Shown here: positions 1 to 6,032 of the stretch, in pieces
Numbering within the stretch: position 1 is the stretch's first letter
Layout: each line of letters begins with the position of its first letter
Assembly (NCBI GenBank): GCA_964443225.1
Contig: CAYUCC010000014.1
Span: 24,626 to 88,625 of the forward strand
Source of the DNA: SSC4 sp964443225
Lineage (GTDB): Bacteria; Chloroflexota; Anaerolineae; SSC4; Amarolineaceae
DNA length: 64,000 nucleotides
Direction: 5' to 3'
Position numbers and translations under genes: made by a program
Notes under the pieces: model-generated
What the model saw: only the letters and a program-made list of their open reading frames with translations
Databases searched by the model: none
Told to the model about the DNA's origin: nothing

Positions 1-585
1 CAGCAGCACGATGCAGACCGCATACGCCAGGAAAGCAACCCCCTTGTAGGCCAGGGCACCCGAAACGGCCCCCGTAAAACCGAGACGCGCCACCGATCCG
101 GCCAGCACTTCCCAGGCGGGTCCGTAGGGCGATACCGAATCGCGCCATACCCCAGTGAACGGAAGCAGCGGATCGTTGGGGAATGTGCTGGGCGGCACGG
201 CCAGGGGATTTGCCCCATGAACCGCCCCCACGCGGGCGCGCATGACGTACTGAAACAGGTCGGTTGCCGTGACCGGATACAGCCAGATAAGGATCAGGCC
301 AAACACCAGGCCAAACCCGACGACCCAGCCAGGCGGCAGCGGCACCTTTCCCACGCGGTAGAACGCAGCGCCGTACAGGCCAAACAGAACCACCAACGTA
401 CTGACCCACACCACGGCTTTCCACGGTTCTGGCCTGGTAATGCCGCCCAGGTCGGTGGGAGTGCCCAGGCTGCCCCACTGCGGCAGCGGCGCCAGCAGAA
501 CCAGCACGAGATACAACAGCGCGCTGGTGCTGCCGATGAGAATCAGGGTGTACCGTGCCCGGCCTGTCGTACTGGGAAGTGTAAT
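1..585 (-). CDS. Membrane glycosyltransferase, GT-C type (partial, 3' end outside window)
   Basis: The reverse strand reads through to the window edge without a stop, giving about 195 residues with at least four hydrophobic segments. Visible motifs fit the polyprenol-phosphate mannosyltransferase/DUF2029 type of integral membrane GT-C enzyme: an acidic residue in DLFQYVMRARV, then HGANPL, then SPYGPAWE. Such enzymes transfer a sugar from a lipid-linked donor on the outer face of the membrane. No ATG/GTG/TTG lies between the upstream in-frame stop and residue 1. An ATT at 585 has AGAGG about 7 nt upstream, and TTG at 516 is the first conventional start. It is the last gene of a minus-strand run with the two membrane genes at 627-1567. 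Family assignment is moderately sure; the sugar and acceptor are unknown. Confidence 0.6.
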   Translation of the reverse strand, partial: MTLPSTTGRARYTLILIGSTSALLYLVLVLLAPLPQWGSLGTPTDLGGITRPEPWKAVVWVSTLVVLFGLYGAAFYRVGKVPLPPGWVVGFGLVFGLILIWLYPVTATDLFQYVMRARVGAVHGANPLAVPPSTFPNDPLLPFTGVWRDSVSPYGPAWEVLAGSVARLGFTGAVSGALAYKGVAFLAYAVCIVLL

Positions 586-625
586 GAGTAGACCTCTGCC
601 GATGATTCGGCTGCTTGATTATCGG

Positions 626-640
626 GTTATTCGGATAGGC
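626..640 (+). repeat. REP-like half element, GTTATTCGGATAGGC
   Basis: This 15-mer is identical to one arm of the hairpin at 16708-16770, and 19 of 20 bases match if the five bases on its left are included. It lies at the junction between two minus-strand genes and supplies the last codons (Leu-Ser-Glu-stop) of the upstream gene. Only one arm is present here. Confidence 0.6.
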
Positions 641-1022
641 GCTGAGCAGCGGAACCGCGCCATCCCATCACGCGCACCACGATCCAGGCCGACGTCATGA
701 GTGGAATCATGCGCGTGAACGGAATCAGAGCCTCGACGACCGTGATGGGCCGTAGAGGTCCCAGGCCAAGCCGGGTGAGCAGCAGCCAGCCAATGGGTGC
801 CGCCAGGAAATCGAGTGACAAATCCAGCAGATCGAGTACGACCACCACGATAAACGGAGTTGCGCGCAGGGCCGTGATCCAGTCGGCATCCGGTGGCAGG
901 TCGATGCGACGCACGGCAATAATCACCCAGGCCAGGAGCGCGATGGCAATCACCAGGGCGATGCCGAAAATCACACCGGCTGCGGTCAGGACAGCCTGCC
1001 AGTCAATGGGTGTTGGTTCCAT
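627..1022 (-). CDS. Small integral membrane protein of unknown function
   Basis: The product is 131 aa with an N-terminal membrane segment at about 10-33, hydrophobic stretches at about 52-63 and 67-90, and a further segment at about 95-120. I do not recognise a family. The start at 1022 is ATG with only a weak purine run (AGAAGAG) about 12 nt upstream. It lies 17 bp after the DUF456 gene on the same strand, so the two are probably cotranscribed. The C-terminal residues RLSE and the stop codon are encoded by a dispersed 15-bp repeat, suggesting the original C-terminus was altered by insertion or recombination there. Confidence 0.55.
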   Translation of the reverse strand: MEPTPIDWQAVLTAAGVIFGIALVIAIALLAWVIIAVRRIDLPPDADWITALRATPFIVVVVLDLLDLSLDFLAAPIGWLLLTRLGLGPLRPITVVEALIPFTRMIPLMTSAWIVVRVMGWRGSAAQRLSE

Positions 1023-1039
1023 CGGTTTTTCGACTCTTC

Positions 1040-1567
1040 TCAGCCGGCAAAAAAGGCTTGCCAGGCAAACAGGGCCACCATGAGCAGTGCAAAAAACAAC
1101 TGTACCGCACTGCTCATCAGGTAACCCACGATGTACCCGGTGCTGGCACGAATCGCCTGGCGCAGATTGCGCTTGTCATAATACTCGAAGAGAATCATGC
1201 CAACGCAGGCGCCAATGATCGTACCGATGAGGGTGCCGATCACCGGCAGCTCGCTCAGCAGAATGCCCCCCAGGATGCCAACGCCGATACTAGCGGCGAT
1301 CGCCTTCCAACTGGCACCCACCCGCCGGCTGAGCAGCACTGTCAGGCCGGTGTTGCTGGCATAACTCAGGATGGCCAGCAGTCCCATCACGATCAGCGTG
1401 GGCCAGCCAACCGTGGCAAAATCGTCGAGCAGCGCCCACAACAGGGCGCCGAACCAGATCAGGAATGCGCCCGGGACGATCGGCAGCACCGAGCCGGCCA
1501 GGCCGATGCCAATCAGCAGAAGAGCAAAGGCCTGGCCGATCGAGGTAGGGGTAATTGGCGGCGGCAT
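1040..1567 (-). CDS. DUF456 domain membrane protein
   Basis: The product is 175 aa with five to six membrane segments rich in glycine. The pattern LAGSVLPIVPGAFLIW near the N-terminus and a central glycine-rich GVGILGGILL segment are typical of DUF456 proteins, which are small bacterial membrane proteins without an assigned reaction. The frame stays open to 2068, but the upstream part is low-complexity translation of a tandem repeat and reads through the lipoprotein remnant, so I place the start at the ATG at 1567 (MPPPITP). It heads a minus-strand run with the genes at 627 and 1. Family assignment fairly sure, function unknown. Confidence 0.75.
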   Translation of the reverse strand: MPPPITPTSIGQAFALLLIGIGLAGSVLPIVPGAFLIWFGALLWALLDDFATVGWPTLIVMGLLAILSYASNTGLTVLLSRRVGASWKAIAASIGVGILGGILLSELPVIGTLIGTIIGACVGMILFEYYDKRNLRQAIRASTGYIVGYLMSSAVQLFFALLMVALFAWQAFFAG

Positions 1568-1652
1568 ATACCAGTTTCGTTTCCATTCTGCAAGTGGTTG
1601 CCGGTCTTGACGCGCTTCCATTATACGCCATCGCCCATGGCGGGTCAAGCAG

Positions 1653-1775
1653 TGGAACGGATTGGAACGGATTGAACGGATGACTGTCAACGGATTCGGG
1701 GAACGGATTGAACGGATGATTGGGAACGGATTGGAACGGATTGAACGGATGATTGGGAACGGATTGGAACGGATT
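1653..1775. repeat. 33-bp tandem repeat, about 3.7 copies
   Basis: Units are built from GGAACGGATTGAACGGATGA with a variable tail (TTGGGAAC or CTGTCAAC). Three full units of 33 bp are followed by a partial one. Shorter GGATTG periodicity is nested inside. It lies in the 470-bp non-coding stretch upstream of the DUF456 gene. It is not a CRISPR array because the units abut without unique spacers. Confidence 0.85.
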
Positions 1776-1780
1776 ACTGT

Positions 1781-1860
1781 CAGCGCGGCCGTCATCGGAT
1801 TTGGGGCGGCGGATGTGCGATTCGTTGATTCGTTGCACTCATTCGTTGACGGCCGCGCTG
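1781..1860. repeat. 14-bp perfect inverted repeat with direct repeats inside
   Basis: CAGCGCGGCCGTCA at 1781-1794 is exactly complementary to the bases at 1847-1860. The 52-bp centre contains three ATTCGTTG-like direct repeats. The structure ends the tandem-repeat block and truncates the lipoprotein remnant, so it may mark a small mobile element or a recombination scar. Confidence 0.6.
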
Positions 1861-2040
1861 GGAGCGGATTGAGTGGAGCGGCCGACTGCGCCGGGCGGGC
1901 GATGGCCGACCGGGTGGGCGGTGGTGTGGCGTCAGGCCTGGTGCGGCTGGCGGTTGCGCACAGGCTGCGAGCAGGAGCAGGCCAACGAGGCTGGCAACGG
2001 GCAGACGTTTTTTGCTCCTGGGTGTACACCGGAGTCTCAT
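1792..2040 (-). pseudogene. Decayed lipoprotein gene, signal peptide only
   Basis: The frame starts with ATG at 2040 and encodes a basic N-region, a hydrophobic core and a clear lipobox (LLLLAACAQPPAAPG). After about 30 residues the sequence becomes Arg/Pro-rich low-complexity translation and stops at 1792, in the inverted-repeat block. This is best read as the 5' end of an export lipoprotein gene whose body has been lost. A short functional lipoprotein is possible but less likely. Confidence 0.4.
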
Positions 2041-2179
2041 GAGTGTGCTGCGTGGCCTGTGTTCCCATATGTTCCCGCCAATTTCCTGCCGCGTTGGGAA
2101 TGTATCCCTGGACTTTGGGAAAGCGCGCGTGCTATTGTAGATTCTGTTCGCGTGGGCTATCTCTTGAGAGGAGCACGTC

Positions 2180-2215
2180 ATGAGACAACCGGTTTCGATT
2201 GTGAGCGCTCTATGA
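2180..2215 (+). CDS. 11-residue leader peptide, translationally coupled
   Basis: ATG at 2180 follows a good ribosome binding site (GGAG at 2170-2173, 6-nt spacer) and opens an 11-codon frame (MRQPVSIVSAL) whose TGA overlaps the ATG of the next gene as ATGA. The downstream secreted protein has no ribosome binding site of its own, so ribosomes probably reach it through this frame. It could be a genuine leader peptide or the result of an old frameshift. Confidence 0.4.
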   Translation: MRQPVSIVSAL

Positions 2216-2619
2216 ATAAGATACTGCTATTACTGCTGTGCCTGCTTGCGCTGGCGCTGCCATCCGCCGCCCTGGGCCAGAGCGGAGGACCCTATGACCT
2301 GACCTGGAGCAACATCGGTGCGGGCGGCAGCGTCAGCGGCGGAGGTTACACGCTCTCCGGCACCGCCGGCCAGCCCGATGCGGGCGCGCTGAGCGGCGGA
2401 TCGTACACGCTCACCGGCGGCTTCTGGGGCAGCGGCCCGTCCTGTTTGCTCCCCGAGGACATCGACGGCGATGGCCAGGTGACGGTGCTCGACGTCCAGG
2501 CGGATGCATCGGCGTGGGGCACAGCGACCCCGGCCTTCCCCTACGATCAAAACAACGACGGCGACGTGGACGTGCAGGACGTGATGCTCGTCGCCGCGGC
2601 GTTTGGTGGTGTGTGTTGA
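2212..2619 (+). CDS. Secreted protein with C-terminal dockerin-like EF-hand pair
   Basis: The product is 135 aa. Residues 1-22 are a signal peptide. Residues 25-75 contain Gly/Ser-rich paired motifs (GGGYTLSGTAGQPDAG, GGSYTLTGGFWG) common at the C-termini of Chloroflexota secreted proteins. Residues 82-135 hold two calcium-loop motifs, DIDGDGQVTVLD and DQNNDGDVDVQD, spaced as in type I dockerins. Dockerins bind cohesins in cellulosomes, but lone copies are common in environmental bacteria with other roles. The start at 2212 is the ATG overlapping the leader stop. It is followed 33 bp later by the GVYG-repeat proteins, one of which carries the same EF-hand type. Confidence 0.7.
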   Translation: MNKILLLLLCLLALALPSAALGQSGGPYDLTWSNIGAGGSVSGGGYTLSGTAGQPDAGALSGGSYTLTGGFWGSGPSCLLPEDIDGDGQVTVLDVQADASAWGTATPAFPYDQNNDGDVDVQDVMLVAAAFGGVC

Positions 2620-2652
2620 TAGTTGCCTGACTTTAACCGAGTGGAGGTGGTT

Positions 2653-4455
2653 ATGTTTTGTATTCGTCGCTTCGGACTTTTCGCACTTGTCCTTCTGCTC
2701 ATGCTCACGACAACGGCCGTGCCAGCCAGCCGCGCCGCATTGCTCGAAGCGCAGCCGCAGGGACCTGCCGGCACTGCGTTCACCTACCAGGGACAGCTCA
2801 ACAGCGCTGGCACGCCGGTCAACGCGAGCTGCGATTTCCAATTCAGTCTGTGGGACGATGCCGCCGCCGGCACCCAGATGGGCGCCACCCTGGCGCCGAC
2901 GCTGAATGTCGTCGATGGCCTGTTTACGGCCACGCTCGACTTCGGCGACCAGTTTACTGGCGACGCGCGCTGGCTGGAGATCGCCTTACAGTGTCCCGGC
3001 GATCCGGGCGTTACCGTGCTCAGCCCGCGCACGGCGCTCCTGGGCGTGCCGTACGCCAACGGCCTGCGGCCCGGCATCAGCGTGACCGACAGCACGACCG
3101 GGTCCAGTGCCTTGATCGCCGTGCCCGACTACGGCCTGGCTGGTTCCAGCGGCGGCGCCACCGGCGTCTATGGATCGAGCATCCACGGGACAGGTGTCAA
3201 CGGCGTGAGCACCAACAGCACCGGCGTGTTGGGTGAGACCCAAGCTGCGGTCGAGGCCGGGGTGCGAGGCACGAACAGCGCGGCCAGCGGGATCGGCGTG
3301 CGCGGCGAGGCCAACGCCACCGGCGGCGTCGGTGTGTGGGGGCAGAGCAATGCCAACACCGGCGTCTACGGTCTCAGCACCAGCGGCAGCGGCGTCTGGG
3401 GTCAAAGCACGAGCGGCGATGCCATCTACGCCGTGAGCGCCAACGGCGCAGGCGTCCTGGCTACCAGCACGAGCTACTTCGGTGTCAGCGGTTCAACGAA
3501 CAGCGCCAGCCTGGCCGGGGTACACGGGGTCAATCTGTCAACGGGTCTTGACGGCTCGGGCGTATCAGGATCGAGCACGAATGGTCCGGGCGTCAAAGGG
3601 ACGAGCGACAGTGGTTACGGCGTCAAGGCTACGAGCACGTACAGTTACGGCGTGTACGGAACCAGCACGAACGCCAGCGGCGTCCGCGGTTTCAGCACCT
3701 ACGGCAGCGGTGTACTCGGCCTAACTGTGGCATCCAACCAGCCTGGCGTGAGAGGCTTCAACCCTGAGTCGAGCGGGATCGGCGTGCACGGCGAGGCCAA
3801 CGCTACTGGTAGCATTGGCGTTTGGGGCGAGAGTAGAACCAACACCGGCGTGTATGGTCTGAGCACGGACGGCAACGGTGTGTGGGGCCAAAGCACCAAC
3901 GGGATAGCGGTCAGAGCCGTGTCGACGAACAACTGGGCCGGCTACTTCGCCGGCAATGTATACGTCAGCGGCGGGTGTACCGGCTGCCTGCTGGCCAACT
4001 TTGCCGTCAACGCGGGAGAGCATCCGCTTCAACCTGGGGACGTGGTAAGCATTCAGTCCACGACGCCTACCGACTTCGACACGGGGCCGGTCCTTTGGCA
4101 GGTCACGCAAGCCGAGCCAGGCCAGGCAGTTGTCGGCGTGGTCGCTGGACGGGCTGAGCTGGTCGCCGCTTCAGAACACCAGCCCGACGAAACCGGCAAG
4201 CGCCTCGTGCCGCGCGAGGGCGCGGCCCAACCCGGAGAGTACGTGTCTATCGTCTACAACGGGCCGATGCGGGTCAAGGTCGCCGGTTCTGTCGCCGCGG
4301 GCGAGAAACTGGCCGTCGGCGAGGATGGCAACGCCCGCAGGGTGCGCAAGATCGAAGTCGGTGGTGTGCCTGTAGCGGAGGACGCCCCGGTGCTGGGTAT
4401 TGCCCTGAGCGAGCCACAAGATGGTCGCGTGTGGGTACTTGTCAATCCACAATAA
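2653..4455 (+). CDS. GVYG-repeat secreted surface protein, paralogue 1
   Basis: The product is 600 aa. A signal peptide is visible at 1-29. Residues 35-140 form a domain (AFTYQGQLNSAGTPVN, then TALLGVPYA) seen at the N-terminus of many environmental surface proteins. About 150-435 is a long run of 8-15-residue units of the type GVYGxSxxGxGVWGxS, probably a fibrous beta-solenoid as in phage tail spikes. The last 160 residues (AGYFAGNVYVSGGCTGC, LQPGDVVSI, QAVVGVVAG) resemble the peptidase G2/intramolecular-chaperone type of C-terminal domain; this is inference. The start at 2653 has GGAGGTG just upstream. It shares near-identical DNA blocks with the next gene and lies 11 bp before it. Confidence 0.7.
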   Translation: MFCIRRFGLFALVLLLMLTTTAVPASRAALLEAQPQGPAGTAFTYQGQLNSAGTPVNASCDFQFSLWDDAAAGTQMGATLAPTLNVVDGLFTATLDFGDQFTGDARWLEIALQCPGDPGVTVLSPRTALLGVPYANGLRPGISVTDSTTGSSALIAVPDYGLAGSSGGATGVYGSSIHGTGVNGVSTNSTGVLGETQAAVEAGVRGTNSAASGIGVRGEANATGGVGVWGQSNANTGVYGLSTSGSGVWGQSTSGDAIYAVSANGAGVLATSTSYFGVSGSTNSASLAGVHGVNLSTGLDGSGVSGSSTNGPGVKGTSDSGYGVKATSTYSYGVYGTSTNASGVRGFSTYGSGVLGLTVASNQPGVRGFNPESSGIGVHGEANATGSIGVWGESRTNTGVYGLSTDGNGVWGQSTNGIAVRAVSTNNWAGYFAGNVYVSGGCTGCLLANFAVNAGEHPLQPGDVVSIQSTTPTDFDTGPVLWQVTQAEPGQAVVGVVAGRAELVAASEHQPDETGKRLVPREGAAQPGEYVSIVYNGPMRVKVAGSVAAGEKLAVGEDGNARRVRKIEVGGVPVAEDAPVLGIALSEPQDGRVWVLVNPQ

Positions 4456-4466
4456 GGAAGGCAGAC

Positions 4467-5927
4467 GTGAAACACACATTCCTCCTCATTCTCACCTTGG
4501 CCATAATCTCCCACGCTTCCACCGTGGCGACCAACGCCGCCTCGCTCATCGGCCCGTGCAGTCCCAGCGCCACTTATGACCCGGCCTGCGACGTCGATCA
4601 TGATGGCAATGTGGATATCGTCGACATTCAACTGACCGCCGGTCACTGGAACCAGGCGGGCACCTGGACTGGCGGCGACGGCTGGGCGCTGACCGGCAAC
4701 GCTGGCACCAACCCGGCGACGAACTTCGTCGGCACCACCGACGGCCAGGATTTGATCATTCAGCCCGGCGCGGGCCGGGTGGGTGTCGGCACGACCAGTC
4801 CGGCTGATGGCAAGGTGCACGTGGCCGGCGACGGCGGTCTCGCTCTCTATGCGACGAGCATGGGCGCAGACGCGGTACATGGCGAGGCCGCTGCGGCCAG
4901 CCAGGCCGGGGTAAGAGGAACGAACAGCGCGGCCAGCGGGATCGGCGTGCGCGGTGAGGCCAACGCCACGGGCGGCGTTGGTGTGTGGGGCCAGAGCAAT
5001 GCCAACACTGGGGTGTACGGCTTGAGCAGCAGCGGGTCGGGCGTCTGGGGCCAAAGCACCAGCGGCGATGCCGTCTACGCCGTGAGCACCAGCGGCGCCG
5101 GCGTTTTGGCCACCAGTCAAAGCTACCACGGGGTGCTCGCCTCGACCAACAGCGCCAACTTCGCCGCCGTGGCCGGCATCAACCTGACGACGAGCGTGAA
5201 CGGGGTAGGAGTCTACGGTTCCAGCACCAACGGCCCGGGGGTGAGCGGCAGCAGTGAAACCGGCAACGGCATCAAGGGTGTGAGCGACGTCAGCGCGGGC
5301 GTCTACGGGGTCAGCACCAGCGGCAGCGGGCTCTACGGTTCCAGCACCAACAGCAACGGCGTCTACGGCCAGACTGCAGCCTCCAACCAGCCGGGCGTGC
5401 GCGGGGTCAACGCCGCCGCCAGCGGGATCGGCGTGCGCGGCGAGGCCAATGCCGCAGGGGGCGTCGGCGTGTGGGGCCAGAGCAACATCAACACCGGTGT
5501 GTACGGGCTGAGCACCAGCGGCATCGGCGTCTGGGGCCAGAGCACCACAGGACCAGCAATGCGCGCGGATGGCAACGCAGTGCAGGCCGCGGATAAGGGC
5601 GGGTGGGTGAAGGCAATGGCTGCGGTTGGGGCCGATGGTACGATATTCAGCTGTTATAATGGCCTGACTGGCGCATCGAACAACGGGTGCGGCTTCTCGG
5701 TCAATCACTGGACGGCTGGCGGCTACGGGATTGACGTCGGTTTTTATGTGAGGGATCGTTTCGTATCCATCACACCCGCCAGGCGGGCATGCTTCTTCTT
5801 CGGCGACTGCAACGTGGGCGCAAACTATGATTTCCCGGATTCGGACAATGTCATCAATGTGCGGATCTTCGAGAATACCCAGGCTGACGAGACAACGGAC
5901 GGCGACTTTATGATCATCGTCTTTTGA
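4467..5927 (+). CDS. GVYG-repeat secreted surface protein, paralogue 2, with EF-hand
   Basis: The product is 486 aa, starting at GTG 4467 with AAGGAAG 6 nt upstream. Residues 1-26 look like a signal peptide. A single dockerin-like calcium loop (DVDHDGNVDIVDIQ) lies at about 41-54. The motif GRVGVGTTSPADGKVHV at about 108-124 is typical of the stretch preceding tail-spike-like solenoids. From about 130 to 370 the GVYG/GVWG repeats follow, several almost identical in DNA to those of the upstream gene. The final 110 residues differ entirely from the paralogue and contain two Cys-Phe-rich motifs (RRACFFFGDC). The same transcript is likely. Confidence 0.7.
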   Translation: MKHTFLLILTLAIISHASTVATNAASLIGPCSPSATYDPACDVDHDGNVDIVDIQLTAGHWNQAGTWTGGDGWALTGNAGTNPATNFVGTTDGQDLIIQPGAGRVGVGTTSPADGKVHVAGDGGLALYATSMGADAVHGEAAAASQAGVRGTNSAASGIGVRGEANATGGVGVWGQSNANTGVYGLSSSGSGVWGQSTSGDAVYAVSTSGAGVLATSQSYHGVLASTNSANFAAVAGINLTTSVNGVGVYGSSTNGPGVSGSSETGNGIKGVSDVSAGVYGVSTSGSGLYGSSTNSNGVYGQTAASNQPGVRGVNAAASGIGVRGEANAAGGVGVWGQSNINTGVYGLSTSGIGVWGQSTTGPAMRADGNAVQAADKGGWVKAMAAVGADGTIFSCYNGLTGASNNGCGFSVNHWTAGGYGIDVGFYVRDRFVSITPARRACFFFGDCNVGANYDFPDSDNVINVRIFENTQADETTDGDFMIIVF

Positions 5928-5945
5928 GAGTCAATGGTTACGCTC

Positions 5946-5989
5946 GTCTCAGACCTTCGAGGTCTTCGAAGACCTCGAAGGTTTGAGAC
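5946..5989. terminator. 44-bp near-perfect palindrome after the GVYG genes
   Basis: The sequence GACCTTCGAGGTCTTCGAAG continues into its own complement, giving 22-bp arms with one mismatch (CAGACC against GGTTTG). It starts 19 bp after the stop codon of the GVYG paralogue 2 gene and precedes the histidine kinase. There is no T-run, so intrinsic termination is uncertain. It may be a dispersed repeat that acts as a transcript end. Confidence 0.65.
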
Positions 5990-6032
5990 CATGATTTGCG
6001 AAAACGGCACGGCGAATGATAATTGCAGTCCT

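Noticed and set aside
1010..1675. 221-aa plus-strand ORF at the left end
   Set aside because: Gln/Asp/His-rich reading of the opposite strand of a membrane gene; not protein-like.
1568..2068. N-terminal extension of the DUF456 protein to 342 aa
   Set aside because: The extra 167 residues translate the tandem repeat and the lipoprotein region in another frame; ATG 1567 fits the domain.
4254..5708. 484-aa ORF antisense to the GVYG gene
   Set aside because: Low-complexity Ala/Gly/His translation of the repeat's opposite strand, with no start signal or motif.
5934..6032. Upstream start of the sensor kinase
   Set aside because: It would translate the 44-bp palindrome; 6033 (or 5991) gives a normal N-terminus.
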